Origin: Metabacillus crassostreae
GTDB taxonomy: Bacteria > Bacillota > Bacilli > Bacillales > Bacillaceae
Assembly: GCF_016908395.1 (NCBI RefSeq)
Contig: NZ_JAFBDU010000001.1
Location: 1,464,111 to 1,528,110 of the forward strand
Direction: 5' to 3'
Length of the DNA: 64,000 bases
A model generated the notes under the pieces. That model searched no databases. It was not told the origin of the DNA and was given only the letters and a program-made list of their open reading frames with translations. Shown one piece after another: positions 9,561 to 17,574 of the stretch (its first letter is position 1; the number at the start of each line of letters is the position of its first letter). A program made the translations under genes and the position numbers.

Positions 9561-9574
9561 ACTAACCGGTTGGT
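9561..9574. promoter_or_regulatory. Putative TetR-family operator (copy 2)
   Basis: ACTAACCGGTTGGT differs from the perfect palindrome at 5087-5100 by one base and shares its right flank (TATGTA). It lies just upstream of the first gene of the ligase/SDR/ACAD unit. The two sites would let the TetR protein encoded at 5190-5753 control both units. Confidence 0.72.
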
Positions 9575-9647
9575 ATGTACCTATCATATTATGAAATTAG
9601 CTTACTATTCAACTATTATTTTCATTTATTTAAAGACCAAAAGACAA

Positions 9648-9671
9648 AAAAAGAGGCAATAGCCTCTTTTT
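9648..9671 (-). terminator. Rho-independent terminator of the small gene at 9670-9846
   Basis: AAAAAGAGGC, loop AATA, then GCCTCTTTTT, with a long A tract on the left so that the minus-strand transcript ends in U's. It overlaps the last codon of the small gene. It is symmetrical enough to work in both directions. Confidence 0.8.
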
Positions 9672-9846
9672 ACCCTTTATACTTCCCATCATTTTTCGGT
9701 GCTTTTTCTTTCTTTGCTTTATCTTTATGAATTTTATTTGTATCAGTACTTCCAACTTCATGACTAAATTCAGAATCAATTACACTTGAATCAAAGCCTT
9801 TTTTGTTCTTTTGCTGTGGATCATTTTTCTTTGTTCGCTTTGCCAT
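9670..9846 (-). CDS. Small lysine-rich hypothetical protein (58 aa)
   Basis: The likely start is the ATG at 9846, because AAGGAGTG sits 6-7 nt upstream; an alternative in-frame start lies 3 codons earlier. The protein is very hydrophilic, about a quarter Lys, with a central acidic patch (DSEFSHEVGSTD) and no hydrophobic segment. I do not recognise it firmly. Its composition resembles the small basic proteins packed in Bacillus spores. It has its own terminator and stands alone between pbpH and the acyl-CoA unit. Confidence 0.65.
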   Translation of the reverse strand: MAKRTKKNDPQQKNKKGFDSSVIDSEFSHEVGSTDTNKIHKDKAKKEKAPKNDGKYKG

Positions 9847-9953
9847 GTTAATCACTCCTTTAAAGAAATTTAATCAGCTGATATTCAGTTTGTGGAATGA
9901 GAGAAACCACCTGTTTATTATTTCAAAAGAGATTAAGTTTTATGTCCTAATGA

Positions 9954-9987
9954 ATAAAAAAAGAAGAAGAGATCACTCCTCTTCTTC
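9954..9987 (-). terminator. Terminator overlapping the end of pbpH
   Basis: GAAGAAGAG (9963-9971), a 7-base loop, and CTCTTCTTC (9979-9987) form a 9-bp stem followed on the minus strand by a U-rich run. The stop codon (9973-9975) lies in the loop. The upstream half encodes the Glu-rich C-terminus of the protein. Confidence 0.8.
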
Positions 9988-12063
9988 CTGCTTCGTATAT
10001 TCAATTTCAGTAGTTGTTACATATTTCTTCTGTAGTTTAATGTATGCTTCAACAATACGATTTGTAATATCTTTATTTATGGAGGTTTTGTCATTGCTTG
10101 CCCATGGGACAACAACACTGAAAGAAATCTCTGGATTGCCTGATGGATAATAACCAACAAAATTCAGGTTATTTGTTTCTCTTCCCCAATATTCACGTTT
10201 TGGACCGTAGTACAAGGTTTGAGAAGTTCCAGTTTTCCCTGCAACATCGTATATAATACTTTTTCCAGTTCCTGAAGGTGATACTACTTGTTTAAAGCCT
10301 TGTTGAACTCGTTCAATTTCTTCAGGAGTATTGTTAACTCTATTCAGGACATTTGGTGCTTTATCGACTACGATTGGACCTAATTCAGCTTCATCAACAG
10401 GTGCATGAATACTTGTAACAATTCGTGGCTGAACTCGAGAGCCACCATTCGCAATAACTGATACATATTGTGCTAATTGTAGAGGTGTGTAAGTATCAAA
10501 CTGACCAATTGAGATATCTAATAATTTACCAGGGTTATCTGGTGTGCTCATCAACCCTGAAGATTCCTGTGGCAGATCAACACCTGTTGGTACTCCTAAA
10601 CCAAATTGAGCAAAATAATTGCGTAATGTTTGAAAATCTTCTGTTGAAGCATTTAATGGACCATTTGGGACATAATCTACACCAGCTATATGCAATGCAA
10701 CAAAAAACATATATACATTTGATGAAAGTTTTAATGCACTTAAGTCATTCATCGGACCTAACGTTTTGTAAGAACTTTTTGGTGGTGTTCCTTTGAAGTT
10801 CAATGTACGATCTCTATAAGGCTTATTAATTGGTAAACCGTGCTGATACCCCGAAAGTACTGTTGCACCCTTCACAGTAGATCCTGCTTCATATTGTGTA
10901 GCAAACGTTCCATAAGCAAAATCTAACATATCACCAGATCTATCTTTAGGATTTAATTGCTTACCAACCATTGATAATACATCACCTTGATATGGGTCCA
11001 TCATGACAACAAATGCACGATCCATTAAATGGTGACTGGCACTTGCTTTTCGTAATTCTTCTTCAACAATTTTTTCCACTTCAATCTGTAATTCCATATC
11101 AAATGAAAGCTTTAAATCATAGCCTCTTTGACCTTCATCAACTACTTTTTGAGTAACTATATTTCCGCTTTTATCAGAAACATACTCAACTTTCGCTTTA
11201 CGTGGATTTAAATAATCTTCATATTCATATTCAAGATAGCTTTTACCTACTCGTTCATTTCGTGCATATCCTCTTGCTTTATAATAATCAGCACGTGATT
11301 CAAGTATACCTTGTTCAGGTGACGTTACTCCTCCAAAAATTGTTGAAAGGTATTCCCCATATGGGTTTTCACGATCCCAATCTGTAATAACATCTACACC
11401 TGGAAGCTGTTCTAGGTTTTCCGCTACACTTGATACTTCCTTATCTGTTAAATTTAATGATTTCACAACCTGTGGCTCATATTGGTAGCCAGAAGAAAAG
11501 CGAGTGTACATATAAGCAAGCTCTTGTTCTTCTTGATTTGCTTTTATAGCCTCAATTTCTTTTTCAGAAACACGTTCTACTTGAAGCTTGTATGTTTCAG
11601 AGGGCTTTAGTTTTAATTCCTCTTCTGATAGTAAAGCTTTTGCTTCCTCAGGGTTAGCGGCTAACCAATAATCACGTATATCTCGATCCTTAAGTTCTTC
11701 TGCTAAATATTCTGGCTCATAGCTAATAAATTGTGAAAGCTTTTTTGCCGTATCAATTTTATCTTGTGTTTTCGTTGTTTTGTCTACAGTATAAGTTATT
11801 GCTGGTACACTTTTATTATCAACAACAACTCGATCATAACGATCGTACATTTTCCCACGAGGTGCTGGTAAACGTGCATAATCTGATTCTGTTCTAGATA
11901 CCTCTTTAGAGAATTCTTCTCCTTGTACAATTTGAACAACACCTAAACGAACAACAAGAGCAACAAATAAAATAAACACTAGAAAAAAGAAAACATTAAT
12001 CCGGACATATCTAGATTTTCTTAATTTCCGCTGCTCTGATGCATTTGTATTTTGATCTGTCAA
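9973..12063 (-). CDS. pbpH: Class B penicillin-binding protein (PbpH/PbpA type transpeptidase)
   Basis: A 696-residue peptidoglycan transpeptidase anchored by one N-terminal membrane segment (about residues 23-45). A PBP dimerisation domain starts at LPAPRGKMYDR (about 65-75), followed by the penicillin-binding domain. The active-site motifs are all present: STVK with Ser395, SSN at 447-449 and KTGT at 610-613. Length matches B. subtilis PbpA/PbpH (about 700-716 aa), the redundant rod-shape elongation enzymes. The neighbours ykwB and ykwC match the pbpH locus, which favours pbpH over pbpA. The protein ends in a run of glutamates encoded within the terminator stem. The start has an AGAGGAGG site. 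Confidence 0.9.
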   Translation of the reverse strand: MTDQNTNASEQRKLRKSRYVRINVFFFLVFILFVALVVRLGVVQIVQGEEFSKEVSRTESDYARLPAPRGKMYDRYDRVVVDNKSVPAITYTVDKTTKTQDKIDTAKKLSQFISYEPEYLAEELKDRDIRDYWLAANPEEAKALLSEEELKLKPSETYKLQVERVSEKEIEAIKANQEEQELAYMYTRFSSGYQYEPQVVKSLNLTDKEVSSVAENLEQLPGVDVITDWDRENPYGEYLSTIFGGVTSPEQGILESRADYYKARGYARNERVGKSYLEYEYEDYLNPRKAKVEYVSDKSGNIVTQKVVDEGQRGYDLKLSFDMELQIEVEKIVEEELRKASASHHLMDRAFVVMMDPYQGDVLSMVGKQLNPKDRSGDMLDFAYGTFATQYEAGSTVKGATVLSGYQHGLPINKPYRDRTLNFKGTPPKSSYKTLGPMNDLSALKLSSNVYMFFVALHIAGVDYVPNGPLNASTEDFQTLRNYFAQFGLGVPTGVDLPQESSGLMSTPDNPGKLLDISIGQFDTYTPLQLAQYVSVIANGGSRVQPRIVTSIHAPVDEAELGPIVVDKAPNVLNRVNNTPEEIERVQQGFKQVVSPSGTGKSIIYDVAGKTGTSQTLYYGPKREYWGRETNNLNFVGYYPSGNPEISFSVVVPWASNDKTSINKDITNRIVEAYIKLQKKYVTTTEIEYTKQEEEE

Positions 12064-12360
12064 CGTTGATCCTCCTCTAAAATAATTATAATTAATAACC
12101 TGCTTTGGTTCTTCTTACTTTTAAGTGTACGAAAACACTATTCTATATTAAGTTTAGTGGTATCCCTGTAACGCGTATATGATCGACCACTGTTATCTTT
12201 GCTTCAATTGTGCTATGTGTAACAACATCCCATAAAAAGAACCTTTAATAGTGGTTATTATTTAGGTTTACTCTTTATTTTATCATAACCTTCGTGAAGA
12301 TATCTTGTACATTATGAATTAAATGTGAAACAAACCATGTAAGCTGTTTTTTTACAATAC
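12064..12360. other. Gene-free spacer upstream of pbpH
   Basis: The roughly 300 bases between the pbpH start and the ykwB terminator hold the pbpH ribosome binding site and promoter region. At 12124-12240 they hold a sequence that looks like a diverged copy of the dispersed repeat described at 16991 and 32766. No open frame or RNA gene is apparent. Confidence 0.5.
12124..12240 (-). repeat. Possible third, degenerate copy of the ~140-bp intergenic repeat
   Basis: On the minus strand this segment shares with the copy at 16991-17128 the block CCACTARACTTWA, a CAGTG/GTGG block followed by a CG, a TGTTG block near the start, and a terminal hairpin (AGTGT, six-base loop, ACACT). The similarity is much weaker than between the two good copies and includes an apparent deletion. 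Confidence 0.35.
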
Positions 12361-12393
12361 AAAAAACAATGCAAGCAGATTACATTGTTTTTT
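12361..12393 (-). terminator. Terminator downstream of ykwB
   Basis: AAAAAACAATG, an 11-base loop, then CATTGTTTTTT: an 11-bp stem with A and U tracts, about 50 bp after the ykwB stop. Confidence 0.75.
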
Positions 12394-12443
12394 GTCATAA
12401 TATTAGACGTTTTCAACAGTAAAAAGTTTCAAATTTCACTATA

Positions 12444-12905
12444 TTATCCTATTATTTTTTTTAGCATAACCATATCTAGACACGGAATACCATTTTCAAC
12501 AATCAAGTCAGTGTAATTTTCCAAAAAATAATTTCTTTTTACATAGTCAATCCGAAAGCCACATTTTTGATAGAGGGCTAATTGATTAATACTTGAATTA
12601 CCTGTTCCAACAATAATAAACTTTTTACCCTTTTTTCTAGAGTAATCACAAGCAGAGTTAATAAGTTGTTTTGCCAAGCCCTTACCTCTGTACTTTTCTT
12701 GAATAGCTAAATTTACAATCTCGTTTTCATATTGACTTACTTCAGTTATGATCACTACACCTACGATATCTTCTTTATACACCATCACAAAGCAGCTACC
12801 TTTCAAAAGGTAATTATCTACTATTTCCTTTGAAGGATCTGCTTCTAACAATAGCTTGTATGGCACATCATCATTTTTTAATAAAGGCCTTATTATGATT
12901 TCCAT
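12444..12905 (-). CDS. ykwB: GNAT family N-acetyltransferase (YkwB-like)
   Basis: A 153-residue Gcn5-related acetyltransferase. The acetyl-CoA binding motif A is QEKYRGKGLAKQLI at about 89-102, and the C-terminal YQKCGF segment of motif B is at about 132-137. Its start overlaps the 3' end of the upstream oxidoreductase by 13 bp, so the two are one operon. The symbol comes from family plus its position next to ykwC and pbpH as in B. subtilis, not from close sequence recognition. The substrate is unknown. Confidence 0.75.
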   Translation of the reverse strand: MEIIIRPLLKNDDVPYKLLLEADPSKEIVDNYLLKGSCFVMVYKEDIVGVVIITEVSQYENEIVNLAIQEKYRGKGLAKQLINSACDYSRKKGKKFIIVGTGNSSINQLALYQKCGFRIDYVKRNYFLENYTDLIVENGIPCLDMVMLKKIIG

Positions 12906-13759
12906 AGCTTTAATAGAGCTTGTGTTCCTTTATTTTCATCTCCATTCTTTGCTAACTCATTGTATAGCTTGTGAGCTAGCTCTAAACCAGGTGCATCCAT
13001 TTGCATATGGTTTGTCTCCTCTAACGCAATTCCCATATCCTTAATAAAATGCTTCACAAAGAAACCTGGCTCGAAATCTTCCTTAAGCATTCTTGGTGCC
13101 AAATTGCTTAAAGACCAGCTTCCTGCCGCTCCAGTTGAAATACTTTTTAGGACAGTTTCAGGATCTAAGCCTGACTTTTCTGCATATACTATAGCTTCAC
13201 AAACACCGATCATCCCCGAAGCGATTGCAATTTGATTACACATCTTTGTATGTTGTCCTGAACCAGCTTCACCTTGGTATACGATGTTTTGCCCCATAAC
13301 TTCAAATAATGGTAAACAATCTTCATAGGCAGCACGATCACCACCAACCATAATCGCAAGACGTGCTTCTTTTGCACCAATATCACCACCTGAAACAGGT
13401 GCATCCAATGCTTTAATATCTCTAATTTTTGCGTTTTCGTATATCGTTTTAGCCAATGAAGGCTGAGAGGTTGTCATATCAATAAGAATTGTTTTAGGTC
13501 TTGCAGATTGAACGAGACCATTATCACCTAAATAAATTTGTTCAACATCTTGTGGATAGCCAATGATCGTAATAATAACATCACTTTCTTCCGCTAGCTC
13601 TTTAACTGTATTCTTCCATACAGCTCCTCTCTTTAATAAGTCATCTGCTTTTTCTTTTGTTCTTGTAAAAACGTTTAGGTGATAACCAGCTTGTAAAATA
13701 TGATTTGCCATACTTCTACCCATAACACCTAAGCCAATAAAACCAATTGTTTGTTTCAT
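12893..13759 (-). CDS. ykwC: NAD(P)-dependent beta-hydroxyacid dehydrogenase family protein
   Basis: A 288-residue member of the 3-hydroxyisobutyrate / tartronate semialdehyde reductase family, oxidising beta-hydroxyacids. The N-terminal Rossmann motif GFIGLGVMGRSMA is at 5-17. The substrate motif DAPVSGGDIGA is at about 119-129. The catalytic Lys lies in GSGQHTKMCNQ at about 172. The ATG at 13759 is preferred over an upstream in-frame start at 13798 because it fits the family N-terminus and follows a GAAGGGATT site. The sequence closely resembles B. subtilis YkwC, including the SWSLSNLAPRML segment. It precedes ykwB in an operon. Confidence 0.9.
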   Translation of the reverse strand: MKQTIGFIGLGVMGRSMANHILQAGYHLNVFTRTKEKADDLLKRGAVWKNTVKELAEESDVIITIIGYPQDVEQIYLGDNGLVQSARPKTILIDMTTSQPSLAKTIYENAKIRDIKALDAPVSGGDIGAKEARLAIMVGGDRAAYEDCLPLFEVMGQNIVYQGEAGSGQHTKMCNQIAIASGMIGVCEAIVYAEKSGLDPETVLKSISTGAAGSWSLSNLAPRMLKEDFEPGFFVKHFIKDMGIALEETNHMQMDAPGLELAHKLYNELAKNGDENKGTQALLKLWKS

Positions 13760-13826
13760 TATTATCAATCCCTTCTCTATCAAACTACCTAGAAACACTT
13801 ATCTTGAATATGAACAAGAAAAGAAA

Positions 13827-14843
13827 CTAAGCAAAAAACTGTACAACAGTACCTTTACCATCTTGAACTTCAATTTCGGCTATTGCTCCGTTAATTAATG
13901 TAACTTGTGGTGGAACATGACCACAATCTATATCATAGATAATAGGCACGTTTAATTCTTGTGCCAATTCTTGATAAACATCAAGGACATCATATTGATT
14001 TACTGGTTGGTTTGCAGCACTTCTACCAAACATGATGCCAGAGCAGTTTTTAAACCAACCGGCTAATTTTAATTGAACTAGTGATCTTCGTAAATCTGTT
14101 GTAGATAATTCACAGTTTTCAAAATACCAAATAATCATTTCATCAGGTTTCATATGGTTTTCATAAAACTTTTCTACATTTCCAAAAGGAGTCCCAACTA
14201 AATGGCGAATAATATCAATACAACCACCAAGTAATCGTCCTCTTACGGAAGCTTTCTTGTTATCAGATGTTTTCCAGGTAGTTTTCTCTGTTAAATGAAA
14301 AATTTGTGGAGTTGGGTTATTATGATCCCATTTCTCTTGAAATTTTTCTGAAGATAGTTGTAGGATTGATTCTCCTGGTTTAGTATGTAAGACATTTCCC
14401 CACATAGCTGTTGTTGGATCAGAATCTTCTCCTCGAATATCCACTAAATTTGTACCGTGTGCAGTGGCAATACCTGTCTTTAAAGTAATAGCTAGTAACA
14501 GTGCACTAGTATCAGAATAACCTAAAATCCACTTAGGCGTCATTTTCTCAAATTCTATATACTCAAGGATTTCAATAAGTAGTTCTCCTCCCCATGGTGG
14601 AAAAATAAGCTTAACATCTTCATCCTGAAGTAAATCATTTAATTCTTGCGCACGCACATTAGACCCTGCTGATTTTGCTTTATATTGAGTCCAAACAGTT
14701 TCTTTACAAATAACTTTATATTGTTTTTCTTCCAGTCTCATTAAAGCTTTTCGAAACATACTATGTAACTCTAATGGAACACCAGATGAAGGGGCTGTCA
14801 CGCCAACTACATTTTGTTTTTCTAGTGAAGGGTATCTAATCAT
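13827..14843 (-). CDS. S66 family peptidase (LD-carboxypeptidase / MccF-like)
   Basis: A 338-residue serine peptidase of family S66. It acts on murein tetrapeptide L,D bonds (LdcA) or on aminoacyl-nucleotide antibiotics such as microcin C (MccF). The nucleophile elbow is GYSDTSAL (about residues 108-115). The Glu in MIIWYFENCEL and the His in DCGHVPPQ near the C-terminus complete the Ser-Glu-His triad. The WGG of PPWGGELL supports the fold. It lies 67 bp upstream of ykwC, same strand, and may be co-transcribed. The long insertion between residues 150 and 200 is more like MccF/YocD than short LdcA. The substrate is uncertain. Confidence 0.87.
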   Translation of the reverse strand: MIRYPSLEKQNVVGVTAPSSGVPLELHSMFRKALMRLEEKQYKVICKETVWTQYKAKSAGSNVRAQELNDLLQDEDVKLIFPPWGGELLIEILEYIEFEKMTPKWILGYSDTSALLLAITLKTGIATAHGTNLVDIRGEDSDPTTAMWGNVLHTKPGESILQLSSEKFQEKWDHNNPTPQIFHLTEKTTWKTSDNKKASVRGRLLGGCIDIIRHLVGTPFGNVEKFYENHMKPDEMIIWYFENCELSTTDLRRSLVQLKLAGWFKNCSGIMFGRSAANQPVNQYDVLDVYQELAQELNVPIIYDIDCGHVPPQVTLINGAIAEIEVQDGKGTVVQFFA

Positions 14844-14924
14844 CTCTTCTCCTACTCCTTACAAAATCTAACGTTAGGGATTTATTATTTCTTTCATTAA
14901 CATTAAGGAAAATAAGATTCCTAT

Positions 14925-15713
14925 CTAGATTGATTTAACCATACCTCCATCTACTAAAAATGTTTGTCCAGTCATATAACTATTTATATCTGATAAAAGA
15001 AAACTAACGTAATTTGCAAATTCTTCTGGATTACCATACCGACCTAATGGAATGGTGTTTCTTACTTTATTTTGAATTTCCTCTATTGCCATCCCCTGCT
15101 TTTTTGCAGCATTTTCATCTAAGAAGGCAACTCGATCGGTTGATATTCTTCCAGGTGCAACCGTATTGATTACTATTTGGTAGCTTGCAAGCTCCGATGC
15201 AAGTGTTTTGGTTAATCCAACTATGCCAGTTCTAAATGTATTTGATAAAATTAAACCGGGTATAGGCTCCTTAACAGAGGAAGAAGCAATATTGACTATT
15301 TTGCCACCACCATTTTCTTTCATATGTGGTAACACTTCTCTGATCATTCTTATATAGCTTAATAGATTTAATTCAAATGCATGCTGCCAATCTTCATCAG
15401 TCATCTCTTCAAAAGTCCCAGCAGGAGGGCCACCAGCATTATTGACTAATAAGTCGATAGATCCCAACTCGTTTATTGTTGTAGCTACTAGCTCTTGTAT
15501 TTCATTTTTATTTTTTATGTCACAAACTTTGCAGATGATTTTCCCATTATTCAACTCTAAAAGTTCTTTTTTCACATTTTCTAATTTACTTTGATCTCTG
15601 CTTGAGATCATCACATTTACACCTTGTTCGGCTAACTTCTTTGCAATAGCTTTACCTAAACCTTGACTTGAAGCAATAATGAGAGCATTTTTGCCTTTTA
15701 AACCTAATTCCAT
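14925..15713 (-). CDS. SDR family oxidoreductase (glucose/3-oxoacyl reductase-like)
   Basis: A 262-residue short-chain dehydrogenase. The start is the ATG at 15713, which has a strong AGGGGTGA site; an in-frame start at 15746 would add 11 unrelated residues. The cofactor loop is atypical, ASSQGLGKAIA (about 14-24), lacking the TGxxxGxG threonine and first glycine. NNAGGPP (about 92-98) and a Ser-rich catalytic block (IASSSVKE) are present. The usual YxxxK tyrosine appears replaced (NTFRTGIVGLTKT), as in the divergent SDRs often annotated as 3-oxoacyl-ACP reductases. The activity is therefore uncertain. Confidence 0.82.
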   Translation of the reverse strand: MELGLKGKNALIIASSQGLGKAIAKKLAEQGVNVMISSRDQSKLENVKKELLELNNGKIICKVCDIKNKNEIQELVATTINELGSIDLLVNNAGGPPAGTFEEMTDEDWQHAFELNLLSYIRMIREVLPHMKENGGGKIVNIASSSVKEPIPGLILSNTFRTGIVGLTKTLASELASYQIVINTVAPGRISTDRVAFLDENAAKKQGMAIEEIQNKVRNTIPLGRYGNPEEFANYVSFLLSDINSYMTGQTFLVDGGMVKSI

Positions 15714-15767
15714 TTTCAAATCACCCCTTATGTAGCTTATACACATATTTTAACATGTTATTTCCAG

Positions 15768-15820
15768 AAAAAATCACAAAAACACTCACATATAATGATA
15801 TGAGAGCTTTGTGATTTTTT
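15768..15820 (-). terminator. Terminator downstream of splB
   Basis: AAAAAATCACAAA and TTTGTGATTTTTT form a long stem with a smaller inner hairpin (CTCA.ATAT / ATAT.GAG). It lies about 27 bp after the splB stop on the minus strand. Confidence 0.7.
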
Positions 15821-15846
15821 TAAAAGAAAACACAATATAGAGTTTT

Positions 15847-16875
15847 TTATGTGAAATATTCTACTTTGGCACTAGGGAAATAATGATCAACATAATCTTC
15901 AAGCGTTTCTCTTAATTCTTGCTCTTGATCTTTTTGATAAATATATTTTCCAATTCCATATCTTCCCCACTTGTAACGTCTTTCTTCTTCATTTAGTTCA
16001 AGCTTCGTTTTCGGGTAATTCTTTTGGATTACTCTTTTTGCAGGCTTAGTAAATCGATGCTGAATCATTTCAAAGGTTATATCGTTTCTTAGATCAGAAG
16101 GAATTGAAGCATCTAGCTTTTCAAAAAGGTTTTTGTATCCTTCTTGCCAGTTGTCATGGATATAAATTGGAGCAACAATGAAACCTAAAGGATAGCCTGC
16201 TTTTGCTACTTTAACTGCTGCCTCAATTCTTTGATCAAGGGCAGATGTTCCTGGTTCAAAGTTTTTAATAACGAAATCTGCATTAATACTAAAACGAAAA
16301 CGAGTTTTTCCATTATGCTTTGCATCTAATAGATGATCGACATGATGGAATTTCGTTACAAATCTTAATCTTCCCATATCGGTTTGCCCAAAAAATTCGA
16401 TAGCTGATTTTAAAGAGTGTGTTAAATGATCAATCCCTACGATATCTGATGTACAAGATGCTTCAAATCTTGTAACTTGAGGTGAACGTTCTTCCATGTA
16501 TGTTTGCGCCTGCTCCAATATTTCATCAACATTTACATATGTTCGTATATAAGGTTTACTACCCATTGTTGTTTGGAGGTAACAATAATGACAATGCCCC
16601 ATACAACCTGTTGCAAGTGGTATCGCATACTCTGCTGAAGGTTTAGATGTATCAAACTCTAATGTTTTTCTTACACCAACTACAAGTGTAGATTTTGCTG
16701 TACGATATTGCTGAAGATGGTTTTTACCTGGTATATTCCGCACTTGATTGTGTGAGGTTGTTTCTCTAATTTCCAAACCCATCTTTTCAAATTTTTCTTT
16801 TAATTCGATACCTCGTGGGTATTCAAGTGCTCTAGGCTCAATATAAACTAATTGTGGTACAAATGGTTTAATCAT
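15847..16875 (-). CDS. splB: Spore photoproduct lyase
   Basis: A 342-residue radical SAM enzyme that reverses the UV-induced thymine dimer of spore DNA during germination. The [4Fe-4S] cysteines are C91, C95 and C98 in CMGHCHYC. The hydrogen-donor cysteine is C141 in RFEASCTSD. Length equals B. subtilis SplB and the sequence is near-identical in the core. In B. subtilis splA and splB are one sigma-G operon. Here splA ends 294 bp upstream, with a hairpin terminator and a repeat element between them. splB may therefore need its own promoter or read-through. Confidence 0.97.
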   Translation of the reverse strand: MIKPFVPQLVYIEPRALEYPRGIELKEKFEKMGLEIRETTSHNQVRNIPGKNHLQQYRTAKSTLVVGVRKTLEFDTSKPSAEYAIPLATGCMGHCHYCYLQTTMGSKPYIRTYVNVDEILEQAQTYMEERSPQVTRFEASCTSDIVGIDHLTHSLKSAIEFFGQTDMGRLRFVTKFHHVDHLLDAKHNGKTRFRFSINADFVIKNFEPGTSALDQRIEAAVKVAKAGYPLGFIVAPIYIHDNWQEGYKNLFEKLDASIPSDLRNDITFEMIQHRFTKPAKRVIQKNYPKTKLELNEEERRYKWGRYGIGKYIYQKDQEQELRETLEDYVDHYFPSAKVEYFT

Positions 16876-16990
16876 TTTTTACCTTCTTTCTATATATAAT
16901 AAAGGATTTATACATGATTAACCTTTGCTAAAGTGATTATTGATAACCTGAAAAAATATTTCCTTTTATTTATCAAGGCTTATTTGTAAA

Positions 16991-17128
16991 CATAGTTGTT
17001 TTTAGAATGATGATGAAACAACTATGTTAAAGTCTAGTGGCATCTTTTCTTCTACAAATCGCACCTTTAATGCGATACCACACTGGTTGTAATAATGACG
17101 TATAAAAGCAACAATCTTTCAGAAAAGA
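16991..17128 (-). repeat. Dispersed ~140-bp intergenic repeat, copy A
   Basis: Read on the minus strand, this aligns along its whole length with 32766-32909 (plus strand). Shared blocks are TCTTTTCTGAA.GATTGTTGC, CC.GTG.TATCGCAT, GAAGAAAAG, CACTAGACTTTA and a 3' block ending TTCTAAAAACAAC. Both copies end in a hairpin; here the stem is CATAGTTGTTT with AAAACAACTATG. It occupies the splA-splB spacer. I see no coding capacity. Confidence 0.75.
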
Positions 17129-17145
17129 GACTTGGTCAAAAATAA

Positions 17146-17171
17146 AAAAAGAAGCTAATTTGCTTCTTTTT
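17146..17171 (-). terminator. Terminator immediately after splA
   Basis: AAAAAGAAGC, loop, then GCTTCTTTTT, overlapping the splA stop codon. It would separate splA from splB unless read through. Confidence 0.75.
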
Positions 17172-17406
17172 AATCATATTGTTCATAATCAAATATCTCG
17201 TTATACAATTCCTCAGCTTCTTCAAAACTAGAAAACACAGCATCATCTTCAGCAAGTGGATGGTAAGCATCATGAAGAAATATTGCCAACTCTTGAGGAT
17301 TTTTTGGATGTTCTACAACTTCAGCTTTCTCAATGTTCGCAACAACTGCAGCATGTGGGTTTCTGTATATTACGTATACTTCTTCTCCAACACGAAAATT
17401 TCCCAT
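17170..17406 (-). CDS. splA: Spore photoproduct lyase operon regulator SplA
   Basis: A 78-residue protein matching the length and N-terminus of B. subtilis SplA (VGEEVYVIYRNPHA, residues 6-19). SplA is the TRAP-like negative regulator of splAB expression in the forespore. The acidic C-terminus (EEAEELYNEIFDYEQYD) is in keeping. It lies directly downstream of ptsI as in B. subtilis. The ATG at 17406 has a GGAGGAGA site. Its separation from splB by a terminator and a repeat is unusual. Confidence 0.9.
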   Translation of the reverse strand: MGNFRVGEEVYVIYRNPHAAVVANIEKAEVVEHPKNPQELAIFLHDAYHPLAEDDAVFSSFEEAEELYNEIFDYEQYD

Positions 17407-17539
17407 TTAGATATCTCCTCCTATGTACTGTTATCTTCTATAGGTTCGTTCTAAATGGTCTGAAGTATGTAAGTTAAATAGTAAAATTTATGTTTTGCTC
17501 TTCGCAAAGGCCAATTTTTGTTACAAATTATTACATGCA

Positions 17540-17569
17540 AAAGAGACAGGCATTCAGACCTGTCTCTTT
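17540..17569 (-). terminator. Terminator downstream of ptsI
   Basis: AAAGAGACAGG, loop, CCTGTCTCTTT: an 11-bp perfect stem 5 bp after the ptsI stop, ending the glucose PTS operon on the minus strand. Confidence 0.88.
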
Positions 17570-17574
17570 ACTTA

